Source: Chitinophaga caeni
GTDB taxonomy: Bacteria; Bacteroidota; Bacteroidia; Chitinophagales; Chitinophagaceae
DNA length: 64,000 nucleotides
Assembly: GCF_002557795.1 (NCBI RefSeq)
Contig: NZ_CP023777.1
Location: 310,001 to 374,000 of the forward strand
Direction: 5' to 3'
Shown: positions 49,688 to 58,007 of the stretch, in pieces
Numbering within the stretch: the first letter of the stretch is position 1
Layout: every line of letters starts with the position of its first letter
The notes under the pieces: model-generated
The model's input: only the letters and a program-made list of their open reading frames with translations
Told to the model about the DNA's origin: nothing
Database searches by the model: none
Position numbers and translations under genes: made by a program

Positions 49688-52678
49688 TTACAAGTCCATT
49701 TTTATACCGATGGTATATGTTTTAGGAATAGGCAATGCATAAAAGTTATCATAACCATTATATTGCACTAACTCCGGATCTCCACCTGTATAATTGGTGA
49801 ATGTGAGTAAATTATTACCGGTCGCATACACGTAGAACTTCTTGAAATAACCTTTCTTATTGATCAACCTCCAACCTGTCAGGTCGTAGCCAATGGTAAG
49901 TGCACGTAATTTCACAAAGGATGCATTCTCTAGGAACAAATCCTGGTCTACACGGTAAGGCACAACTGCGCTCCAAGGGTTATACACTGGATAAGATTTC
50001 ATATCCAAGTCTTTTTGCCAGAAAGTGATGTCTTTCACGGAATTCATATCGGTGCGACCATCGCGGTTGATAAAATCATAACGGGCGGCAGTTTTTTCAT
50101 TAATAGCGCTATGGCCACCTGCATAATAGAATGTTGCACCCAAGTTGAACTTGCCGTAAACGAAGTCAAACCCGAAGTTGCCGCTATAGGTAGGCAAGCT
50201 GTGACCTTTCAGCACTTTATCTTCATCGTTCACAACGAAGTCGCCGTTAGTATCGTTCCAGATTGGATCACCAGCTTGGAAAGGGGCGCCGATAAAGTTC
50301 ATCGGTTCGCCGGTTTTACTGTCGATTGGTACTTCTGAATCCGAATTGTAAATGCCTTTATTTTCATATAACCAGAACGCATCAATAGGTTTTCCTACTT
50401 CAAGTTTCCTGCTACCGCTAACAAATTCTGTTGCGCCACCCGGTAAGGCCTTCAATTCATTCCTGTTCTTGCTGAAATTCACGAATGGCGTGAGGGAAAC
50501 TTTTCTCTTTTTAATAACGGCAGCGGCCAGGCCAATTTCAAAGCCCTTGTTATTGACCTCTAGCCCGTTCGCATAATTTACGGTATAACCCGATTCTGCA
50601 ATGGCAGGCATCCCGATAATCATATTTTTATCGTTCTTGTTGTATACCGCCAAGTTTAACATCAAGCGGTTTTCAAACAAGCTAATATCTGTACTAACAT
50701 TCGTAATATCAGTGTAAGGCCATGCAAAGTCATCAGCAACATAGCCCGAAGTATAAGGGCGCGAAAGCCCTGCAAAAGCATTGTAAGAATAGGCCGTTTT
50801 ATTACCTTCCCAACCCAGCTCAACCCTGTATTGCGGGCCAGCACCGAACCTATCATCATTTAACAACCTACCCATCCTGCCCCAGGATGCTGATAACCTC
50901 CAATCGCTGATCGCGTCATTAGTTTCAAACCATTTTGACTTGATATCCATAGAACCGGAGATGGTAGGCGTGAAGAACCACCTATTGGCAGCATTCATAT
51001 AAGAGCTACCATCATTTCTTAGGGTTACAGATAATTGATATATATCCCTGAAGGAGTATACGGCGTTAGCGTAAAGAGAAACGAGGCGATGCTTTGTTTT
51101 ATCGATATAACGGAATACTAACTGGTTGCCGAAGTTTGTAGGCAACAAGTAATTGACGCTATTTTTGTCTCCATCAACCAGGTTCACCTTGATACGATCA
51201 CTGTATCCCCTGTAAGCACGGGTGTAAGAATATTTCCATTCATCAGACTGCAATGATTGCCCGAGCTCGATCTGCACGCGGCTATCGGCGCTCAATTTCC
51301 ATGCGGAGCGTAGGATATTCTCCAACATCACCCTTTGGTTGCCGCCGAAATAGTTGGAAACATAGTTACTGTTATCACTTAAAATCGAAGGCCAGAACAC
51401 ATCCCTGCTGCTTTCGTTATAATCGTAACCAATGCGGGAGATGAACTGAAATTTCTTTAGGTCAAACGAGAGGGAGAAAGAACCCTGCACGAGGTTAAGG
51501 TGGTTTTTGTCGAAAGATTTATCCAGGGCATCCTGGTATTTCTGGTAGCCATTGGCGGAAGGAGGAAGCGGGGCGGACACGTCCGGGATATAATTCATTT
51601 CCCCGAAACGATCGCGCATGCTCGTATTGCGCTGGCGATCAATGCGCGTGGCATTCACCATAGCAGAAGCCATTAACCATTTTATCGGTGACATATTTAC
51701 CAAGAAGTTGGCATTGTATTTATCCATCTTCGTGTTATCGGCAACACCGTTATTGGTTTCCTTATTAGCAAAAAAACGGAAATTGGCCCTCTCGGAGCCA
51801 CCTGAAATACTAGCGTTTATGCCGTAAAGAAAAGTGTTGTCAAAGTATTTATCAGTCCAGTTTGCAGGACCATAATAATCCATGTTGGAAGAATCTCTCA
51901 AATATGCAGGATATATCAATGAATCGCCGGATCCCGCATATTTCTGGTAGAATGGCCTGCGGAAATTATTCTCGTATGCCGCGTTCGTAGTATAAATAGG
52001 ATCGTATAAATTCATGCCGAAATAAGAATTTACACTGATCAGTTTATCACCGGATTTAGCCTGCTTGGTAATAATATTGATGGCCCCATTGGCAGCCCAT
52101 GGTCCTAATTTCCCGTCTGCATCCTTGATAATCTCGATACTTTCAATATTGTCGAGGTTCAAGTTATTGAGGAAGTTGGTAGCTGGACCGAGGCGGTTAA
52201 ATTCGTATTGTTGTATATCGTAAACCAACACGTTATCCTGCAATAAGGGAATCCCGTTTAAAAATACGGTTGGTTGAACGGCACTCAAATCTTTTTTACT
52301 GAAAAGCGGCATTGCAAGGCCACGGACAAACATATTTTGTTCGGTGCCGGGTTCGCCGTTCGGCTCTTGTACGAATAATCCCCTTAAGTTCCCCTTCAAC
52401 ATTTGCTGAACAGAGAGATTAGGATACATAGCATTTTTAAGGATATCTAGGGTATCATTTTGTTTAAGGCCTACGGGAGCTTTCGGTATGATTAGATTAA
52501 CCGGCTGCCCGGAATCCCCGGGGATGGTATCTCTATAACTCATTAAACCATCCGATGCAAAGCTCCATTGAATGCCGAAAGAACACAATGCTATGGTAAG
52601 CATTGTAAATCGGAATATCCCTGGCAACCGCATATACAGGTGATCTTTCATCGTTAGAAGTATTTTAGACTGTTTCAT
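49688..52678 (-). CDS. SusC-family TonB-linked outer membrane protein without N-terminal carboxypeptidase-like domain
   Basis: About 996 residues from MKQSKILLTMKDHLYM, chosen over an ATG 15 codons upstream that yields Gly/Pro-rich residues; an ATG at 52651 is also possible. Signal peptide followed by about 45 linker residues, then directly the plug (LSVQQMLKGNLRGLFVQ, FVRGLAMPL, INIITKQAK) and barrel ending KTYTIGIKMDL. The usual carboxypeptidase-regulatory-like domain is absent. First gene of the 24-kb locus; the 833-bp spacer upstream should hold the promoter, but no consensus element was recognised there. Confidence 0.93.
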   Translation of the reverse strand: MKQSKILLTMKDHLYMRLPGIFRFTMLTIALCSFGIQWSFASDGLMSYRDTIPGDSGQPVNLIIPKAPVGLKQNDTLDILKNAMYPNLSVQQMLKGNLRGLFVQEPNGEPGTEQNMFVRGLAMPLFSKKDLSAVQPTVFLNGIPLLQDNVLVYDIQQYEFNRLGPATNFLNNLNLDNIESIEIIKDADGKLGPWAANGAINIITKQAKSGDKLISVNSYFGMNLYDPIYTTNAAYENNFRRPFYQKYAGSGDSLIYPAYLRDSSNMDYYGPANWTDKYFDNTFLYGINASISGGSERANFRFFANKETNNGVADNTKMDKYNANFLVNMSPIKWLMASAMVNATRIDRQRNTSMRDRFGEMNYIPDVSAPLPPSANGYQKYQDALDKSFDKNHLNLVQGSFSLSFDLKKFQFISRIGYDYNESSRDVFWPSILSDNSNYVSNYFGGNQRVMLENILRSAWKLSADSRVQIELGQSLQSDEWKYSYTRAYRGYSDRIKVNLVDGDKNSVNYLLPTNFGNQLVFRYIDKTKHRLVSLYANAVYSFRDIYQLSVTLRNDGSSYMNAANRWFFTPTISGSMDIKSKWFETNDAISDWRLSASWGRMGRLLNDDRFGAGPQYRVELGWEGNKTAYSYNAFAGLSRPYTSGYVADDFAWPYTDITNVSTDISLFENRLMLNLAVYNKNDKNMIIGMPAIAESGYTVNYANGLEVNNKGFEIGLAAAVIKKRKVSLTPFVNFSKNRNELKALPGGATEFVSGSRKLEVGKPIDAFWLYENKGIYNSDSEVPIDSKTGEPMNFIGAPFQAGDPIWNDTNGDFVVNDEDKVLKGHSLPTYSGNFGFDFVYGKFNLGATFYYAGGHSAINEKTAARYDFINRDGRTDMNSVKDITFWQKDLDMKSYPVYNPWSAVVPYRVDQDLFLENASFVKLRALTIGYDLTGWRLINKKGYFKKFYVYATGNNLLTFTNYTGGDPELVQYNGYDNFYALPIPKTYTIGIKMDL

Positions 52679-52723
52679 GTAAACAATAGCTGTCCAGCCA
52701 GGTCCACGAAGGGCACCTGCCAC

Positions 52724-53556
52724 GGGAAATGCTTCCCGGCATAATAAATGTGATTAAGGAATAAGGCTAAAATCGCCTAATGAATTGATTATAAATTAAT
52801 TATAATAAAAAATCCATACTCGTCATAGGTGAAATTTTAGAAATTACGGAATAGTTTTATCAATAGAAATGCCCTTTCGGCATAATGAATTTTATACCTA
52901 GCGATTTTTGAAGCATAGCTTTCCCTGGAACTATTTGCGACCGATTGCAAAAAGTCAAGTCCGGTGAAAAAGCAGACAATAAATCTTTGTAACTAATCTC
53001 TAGTTACGTTCTTGTTTTTGGATTTTGTTTTTGGGAATATTGTAGTTTATTATAACATGTTCACGAGGTCACTCTACATACGGTTTAAATATTCCTTATT
53101 TGGTTGATACTCAATTTTATCTATTGCTCACTATAAATAGATAGTTCTCCATCCTATCTAAGCACAAAATAAAAAGCTAGGATAAAGCGTTCTAATTACT
53201 TTTTTTATTATGAAATTTTTGTGACAATTAAATATCATAAAAAAGCACCTTTTTCGATTTAGCTTCTATAACCTGGCACTTTAATGACATTTATAGGGAT
53301 TTATCGACATTTATAAAGCGTCAATTTTACGTTTTAAATCACGGATTGCACCGATTGCACGGATATTTGTTCTATTTGAAGGGTGTCTATTAGGATTAAA
53401 AGATGGATTGATAAGGAATTTCAACTTAAAGTTGGAGGTTGGAAATCGGAGGTTGATTACTTGGTACCGGGTATTAGGCACTCCGCACTCAATACTTTGT
53501 GTTGGGTAATGAAAGGATAAGGGCGCTAAGGGGGGATAAAGACTTGTATTTAAAAC
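52724..53556. other. Promoter-bearing spacer upstream of the glycan locus
   Basis: 833 bp without a gene. It contains a 10-base match (complement of 53254-53263, GCTAAATCGA) to half of the operator-like 17-mer at 3318, a pair of direct repeats GACATTTATA near 53285 and 53310, and CACGGAT-type short repeats around 53341-53370 similar to those in the lpxB 3' end. No TAnnTTTG promoter was found on the minus strand. Confidence 0.5.
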
Positions 53557-53730
53557 TTAATGGTGCTTAAAAAAAAGACGGGTAATCATAATAATTAAGG
53601 CAATGACAAACAGGAGTATGGAAATACGGTTCATGCCGTGCATCAACTTGATATTGGTGTTTGTTGGGGCATCGGGATCCCTTTTCTTGATATATAAATA
53701 ACGTAAAATTTGATCGAAAATCTTTTTCAT
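53557..53730 (-). CDS. Small single-helix membrane protein (possibly DUF6728)
   Basis: About 57 residues from the ATG giving MKKIFDQILRYLYIKK; four more codons upstream are possible. A basic N-terminal helix (YLYIKKRDPDAPTNTNIKLMHG) precedes one membrane helix (ISILLFVIALIIMITRLFF). The KRDPxAPTNTNxKLMHGxNRIS pattern looks conserved among Chitinophagaceae, and I think it matches DUF6728, but this is from memory. Function unknown; the Asn/Arg-rich loop would face the cytoplasm. It lies alone on the minus strand, downstream of lpxB. Confidence 0.65.
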   Translation of the reverse strand: MKKIFDQILRYLYIKKRDPDAPTNTNIKLMHGMNRISILLFVIALIIMITRLFFKHH

Positions 53731-53819
53731 ATCCAGGTACAATTACTTATCCAAAAGTACAAAAATGCCACCCCTTAATCAAAAAGCCAATCTAAAAATC
53801 CGGGCATTAAAAATCTGTA

Positions 53820-53880
53820 CATTAAACATCTGTACATTAAACATCTGTGCCATCCGTGTCATCCGTGATCATTATTTCCT
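53820..53880. repeat. CATCTGTACATTAAA and CACGGAT short repeats at the lpxB 3' end
   Basis: Two and a half tandem copies of ATCTGTACATTAAAC run into a series of 9-mers of the type (read on the minus strand) CACGGATGA, CACGGATGG, CACAGATG. These encode the last residues of LpxB (TDDTDGTDV). Similar CACGGATTG units occur at 53341-53370. Confidence 0.6.
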
Positions 53881-54955
53881 TGGCCGCTTTCGCTGAGGCC
53901 GTGCCATCACCTAACATCGTCCACAACATGGCATAATCCGCTTTTAATTGTTGCTGTTTGTGATCATCTTTCAACAATAGGGTCAATTCTTTGAGCAGGT
54001 TCTCCTCGGTAAGATCATGTTGGATCAATTCTTTTACGACCGGCTTATCCATGATCAAGTTGACGAGGGAAATATACTTGACTTTGATCAACCTCTTGGC
54101 GAAGAAATAAGATACCGGGCTTCCTTTATAGCAAACAACCTCCGGCACACCGAACAAGGCTGTTTCAAGCGTTGCCGTGCCGCTGGTTACCAAGGCTGCG
54201 GAACTTTGCAAAAGCAATGAATACGTTTTTCCTTTTACCGTGGAAACATTCGGGTAGGCCGATGTATAGGTCTCCAGGAAACTATCTTCCAAGCTAGGCG
54301 CTTGCGCAACTATAAATTGATATTCGGGGAAATATTTAGCGACCGACAACATGATCGGCAATTTCTCTTTTACTTCCTGCTTGCGGCTTCCTGGTAATAA
54401 AGCGATGATCGGTTTATCTGAAAAAGGCGGCGCTTGTAAATGCTCCCTGGCATCTTTAATCACTTCAATTAACGGATGCCCGACGTAGGTAACATCATAA
54501 TTCCATTTCTTGTAAAACTCCTGCTCAAAGGGTAGGATGCATAGCATTTTATCAACACACTCCCTGATCTTCTTCACCCGGCCTTCCTTCCATGCCCACA
54601 CTTGCGGGGAAATATAATATACTACTTTAAGACCTTGCTGCTTAGCCCATTCCGCGATCCTCAGGTTAAATCCCGGGTAATCGATCAATACCAACACATC
54701 AGGCTGAAAATTAGCGATATCCTGCTTGCAGGCATCCAGGTTCTTAAAAATGGTTCTCAGGTTCATCACCACCTCCACGAAACCCATAAAGGCCAAGTCG
54801 CGGTAATGCTTCACCACTTTAGCCCCGGCTTGTTCCATCATATCTCCTCCCCATGCCCTGATATCGGCTTCCGGGTCTAAAACTTTGAGTTGCTTAATTA
54901 GGTTACTGCCATGCAAATCCCCTGAAGCTTCCCCAGCAATTATGTAATATTTCAT
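53837..54955 (-). CDS. lpxB: Lipid-A-disaccharide synthase
   Basis: 372 residues, GT19 family. Condenses UDP-diacylglucosamine with lipid X to the lipid A disaccharide at the inner membrane. N-terminal MKYYIIAGEASGDLHGSNLI, the conserved DYPGFNLRIAEWAK and YYISPQVWAWKEGRVKKI, PGSRKQEV and SGTATLETALFGVPEVVCY are all present. The extreme C-terminus (EIMITDDTDGTDV) looks like an extension made from intergenic short repeats. It forms part of a run with a small membrane-protein gene and surE upstream. Confidence 0.96.
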   Translation of the reverse strand: MKYYIIAGEASGDLHGSNLIKQLKVLDPEADIRAWGGDMMEQAGAKVVKHYRDLAFMGFVEVVMNLRTIFKNLDACKQDIANFQPDVLVLIDYPGFNLRIAEWAKQQGLKVVYYISPQVWAWKEGRVKKIRECVDKMLCILPFEQEFYKKWNYDVTYVGHPLIEVIKDAREHLQAPPFSDKPIIALLPGSRKQEVKEKLPIMLSVAKYFPEYQFIVAQAPSLEDSFLETYTSAYPNVSTVKGKTYSLLLQSSAALVTSGTATLETALFGVPEVVCYKGSPVSYFFAKRLIKVKYISLVNLIMDKPVVKELIQHDLTEENLLKELTLLLKDDHKQQQLKADYAMLWTMLGDGTASAKAAKEIMITDDTDGTDV

Positions 54956-54997
54956 GAAAATCCTTTTTCTTCTTTTGCCACGGTGGCTAAGGCAAAT

Positions 54998-55300
54998 TTA
55001 CCGGAAGATTTTGAGCAACAAAATTATAATTGCATACAACATTGTTACTAAGAAGATTCCCTTGGCGGTAATATCTCTTCTTTTCCGGGTATAGAGGTAG
55101 AATACGAGGCCGTTTGCGATCAGGCATAAACTCATCACTTTAGGTAACAACATGAAATGGTTGATACTGATAAGATCCAATAACTGCGAGAAGGAATACC
55201 CCTTCTGCACCCTGGCATATATCCAATACAACACAAAGGCTAATACCGGGGTTAGAAATCCCAAGATCATACCTAATGTGAGATTGTCTTTCTTGAGCAT
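54998..55300 (-). CDS. Small three-helix membrane protein
   Basis: 100 residues with three membrane segments (about 11-27, 50-68, 80-97) and basic loops. No family is recognised with certainty. Position between surE and lpxB suggests co-transcription (36 nt after surE, 42 nt before lpxB). Function unknown; it may aid lipid A metabolism only by association. Confidence 0.7.
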   Translation of the reverse strand: MLKKDNLTLGMILGFLTPVLAFVLYWIYARVQKGYSFSQLLDLISINHFMLLPKVMSLCLIANGLVFYLYTRKRRDITAKGIFLVTMLYAIIILLLKIFR

Positions 55301-55336
55301 AGTTTTATAGAATAGGATTTTATAGATAAGGATTCA

Positions 55337-56116
55337 TTATAGCTTCCAATCTTTCGAAAGCTTTTCCTTTAGTTGATAGCTTGTTAAATCAAATTGTACC
55401 GGCACCAGCGAGGCGTAATCGTTCTCTAAGGCCCAAACATCGGTATCATTACCGGAATCAAGGTTCTTAAATTCACCGGTCAACCAGTAATATTTCTTTC
55501 CATGCGGATCTCTCCTTTCATCAAATTCCTCCACCCATTTGGCATTCGCCTGGCGGCAAATTTTAATGCCTTTAAACTGCTCCCTGCTAACTTCTGGGAT
55601 GTTGACATTAAACAGGGTACCCCTGGGCAAGTCGGTTGTCAACATTTTATCCGCCACATCTTCTACCACTTCTTTGCAAATCGTGAAATCTGCATCAAAA
55701 CTATAGTCCAAGTATGAAAATCCTGCCGATGGTATACCTTCTATCGCGGCTTCCATAGCGGCCGACATTGTACCTGAATAGATGATGTTAATCGAATGAT
55801 TCGCCCCGTGATTAATACCACTAAGGCATATAGTGGGCACCTGTCCTTTTAAAATCTTATCCCTGGCTAGTTTCACACAATCTACGGGTGTGCCGGAACA
55901 TTGCCAAGCCTCGATTCCATCGAAAATATCCACGGGATCTAACCGGAGCGGTACGCCGATAGTGATGGCATGCCCTTTCCCCGATTGCGGGCTATCCGGC
56001 GCCACGACAACAATCCGTCCTTTACCATGCACGGCTTCAATCAAAGCACGGATACCCGGCGCTGTAATACCATCATCATTTGTTACTAAGATTATAGGTT
56101 CGTTCTTCTTTGCCAC
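55337..56116 (-). CDS. surE: 5'/3'-nucleotidase SurE
   Basis: About 259 residues from a GTG giving MAKKNEPIILVTNDDGITAPGI, which places the metal-binding NDDG at residues 13-16 and matches the usual family length; a TTG 15 codons upstream would give a 274-residue form. Survival-protein phosphatase dephosphorylating nucleoside monophosphates; key motifs are NDDG, a Ser near PDSPQSG, and ICLSGINHGANHSINIIYSGTMSAAMEA. Followed by the small membrane-protein gene and lpxB. No ATG start exists before the active site. Confidence 0.92.
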   Translation of the reverse strand: MAKKNEPIILVTNDDGITAPGIRALIEAVHGKGRIVVVAPDSPQSGKGHAITIGVPLRLDPVDIFDGIEAWQCSGTPVDCVKLARDKILKGQVPTICLSGINHGANHSINIIYSGTMSAAMEAAIEGIPSAGFSYLDYSFDADFTICKEVVEDVADKMLTTDLPRGTLFNVNIPEVSREQFKGIKICRQANAKWVEEFDERRDPHGKKYYWLTGEFKNLDSGNDTDVWALENDYASLVPVQFDLTSYQLKEKLSKDWKL

Positions 56117-56219
56117 GGCAGATAAATTTATATTCAAATGTACGTTCTTAGTAACAAGCAACCAATTGTATTTACGGTAAAGCCGGGTATCGTTACATTA
56201 TTTTTATATAAACAAGTGC

Positions 56220-57002
56220 TTACAAATCAGATTTTTGCAACTTACGGTAAATAAGGTAAATGAAAATTGCAATGTAAATTAGTGTTGCGATGAGATAGGT
56301 TTCGGTGTTATATTCTGATGAAAAACCGCTTTTGCCCGGTAATTTATCAAGTCCCGGGATCGGGATCATTTCATCAGATACCTGCAAGGGTAAGAAATTA
56401 CCAACTTCGCCTCCTATATACCGGTTCAATAAGAAACGAACCAAGGATTCTCCTCCTAAAATCGCGTACATAAAATATATAGCGATCGACAATGCCGCCC
56501 TTTTTACGTACACCCCTATAAACAATGCCGCCAACAGGTAATCCAATGATTGTAAAAAGCTATAAAAAATATAAGTGGTTCCCTTGTTAACATTCAACAG
56601 GTCATCTACTTCATAACCTGCGATCCAACCGGTCAAAGCAATCAACACTGTTGAAAACAAGGCGAGGATAAATATGGGCATCAACTTGGCATAGAAAAAC
56701 TGTTGCCTGCTCCAACCATCGATTATGTTTTGGCGCATGGTCCTGTAGGTATGTTCATTGGTAATCATTAAGATCACCAGCATACCCAGCAAGATAATAT
56801 TGTAACTACCCCAATAAGCAGTGAATTGCCAAAGGTTAGGGTAAGCTGTTATCAAGGTGCTGAAAGCGCTTAATTGCTCATCCAGTTTCTTTACTACCTG
56901 AACAAATACGATCGGGAACGGGATGGCAAACAGGGCTAATATAATCCAGAATGCTTTATAGCCTTTAACTTTAAACCATTCTACTCTAAGAAGTTTATAC
57001 AT
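56220..57002 (-). CDS. ABC transporter permease (ABC-2 type)
   Basis: 260 residues with six membrane helices: MYKLLRVEWFKVKGYKAFWIILALFAIPFPIVF at the start, a NEHTYRTMRQNIIDGWSRQQFFYAKL coupling region typical of ABC-2 permeases of the NosY/YvfS type, and four further helices. The partner of the ATPase gene upstream, with a 55-bp gap. Substrate unknown; similar pairs export lipids, peptides or antibiotics, or maintain the cell envelope. No partner accessory protein adjoins. Confidence 0.9.
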   Translation of the reverse strand: MYKLLRVEWFKVKGYKAFWIILALFAIPFPIVFVQVVKKLDEQLSAFSTLITAYPNLWQFTAYWGSYNIILLGMLVILMITNEHTYRTMRQNIIDGWSRQQFFYAKLMPIFILALFSTVLIALTGWIAGYEVDDLLNVNKGTTYIFYSFLQSLDYLLAALFIGVYVKRAALSIAIYFMYAILGGESLVRFLLNRYIGGEVGNFLPLQVSDEMIPIPGLDKLPGKSGFSSEYNTETYLIATLIYIAIFIYLIYRKLQKSDL

Positions 57003-57057
57003 CGACTGATTTAATTACGTGATGGAAAATGACGGTTTAGATTTGGAAAAGAAACGG

Positions 57058-57948
57058 TTAATTGGTCAATTCCATGAACTTGGCTTCCAAGCTCTTCTTG
57101 CGGATCGACAGATGTGTTAACACGATTCCCTGCTCGAAACAATATTGATTTAATTGCGCGGTGCCGACTGGCTCGTTGAAAGTAACATGCAAAGTACTGC
57201 CTACCTCCTGTACATGTTTTACCGAAGGCATTTCTTTAATGACCGCTGCCAGTTTTCCAAGATCATCACTTTTAACTTCGATCGTATCTTCATGCGAAAG
57301 CACTTCGTTCACGATGCCCGTTGTAAGCATATCACCTTTCTTTAAAATAGCCATATGGGTACAAACTTTCTCTACCTCATCCAGTAAGTGACTCGCCATG
57401 ATTACCGTTTTCCCCGATTTATTTAAATCCTGGATCAGTTTGCGTATTTCTGCAATACCGGCAGGATCCAAACCATTGGTAGGTTCATCAAACAAAAGTA
57501 CTTCTGGGTCTCCCAGCAGCGCTGCCGCGATGGCCAAGCGTTGTTTCATCCCGAGGGAATAGGTGCTGAACTTGGATTTCCTGCGTTCGTACAAACCTGT
57601 AATTTTCAGCGCTTCACCGATGCGTTCTTCTCCTTTCCCCTTGATAGCAGCCACGATTTGCAAGTTCTTTTCGCCGGAATAGTAGTGGTAGAAATTAGGT
57701 GTTTCCAAAAGGGTGCCGATGCGCTTCCTGTTTTCATGGTTGGTGCCCAGCCCAAACCAACTGTAAGCTCCTTCATCGGATTTCAAAACATCCATGATAA
57801 TGCCGAGCAAAGTGGTCTTCCCACTACCATTGGGTCCTAGGATTCCAAATACACTCCCTGTTGGCACATCGAAACTAACTTGCGTCAAAGCTCTAACTGG
57901 CCCGTAACTCTTGGAGATATTGTTAAGGGATAATACATTATTTTCCAA
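57058..57948 (-). CDS. ABC transporter ATP-binding protein
   Basis: 296 residues. Walker A GPNGSGKTT (about 38-46), signature YSLGMKQR, Walker B VLLFDEPTNGLDP, and H-loop MASHLLDEVE. An 80-residue C-terminal extension (about 215-296, EVLSHEDTIEVKSDDLGKLAAVIKEM) is of the kind found on ABC-2 drug/lipid exporters such as CcmA/NatA-like ATPases. Powers the adjacent permease. The gene starts about 60 bp after the fatty-acid oxidation gene ends; a separate promoter is not evident. Confidence 0.95.
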   Translation of the reverse strand: MENNVLSLNNISKSYGPVRALTQVSFDVPTGSVFGILGPNGSGKTTLLGIIMDVLKSDEGAYSWFGLGTNHENRKRIGTLLETPNFYHYYSGEKNLQIVAAIKGKGEERIGEALKITGLYERRKSKFSTYSLGMKQRLAIAAALLGDPEVLLFDEPTNGLDPAGIAEIRKLIQDLNKSGKTVIMASHLLDEVEKVCTHMAILKKGDMLTTGIVNEVLSHEDTIEVKSDDLGKLAAVIKEMPSVKHVQEVGSTLHVTFNEPVGTAQLNQYCFEQGIVLTHLSIRKKSLEAKFMELTN

Positions 57949-58007
57949 AGAATAGGATTTTTGTTGATATAAATATATAATTTGAATTTGATCGGTTCTA
58001 ATTTCTT

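Noticed and set aside
52741..52790. AGGCTAAAATCGCCT as a further copy of the LacI-like operator
   Set aside because: An extra A shifts the half-sites and the central CG context is lost; only the 53254-53263 half-site kept as a weak hint.
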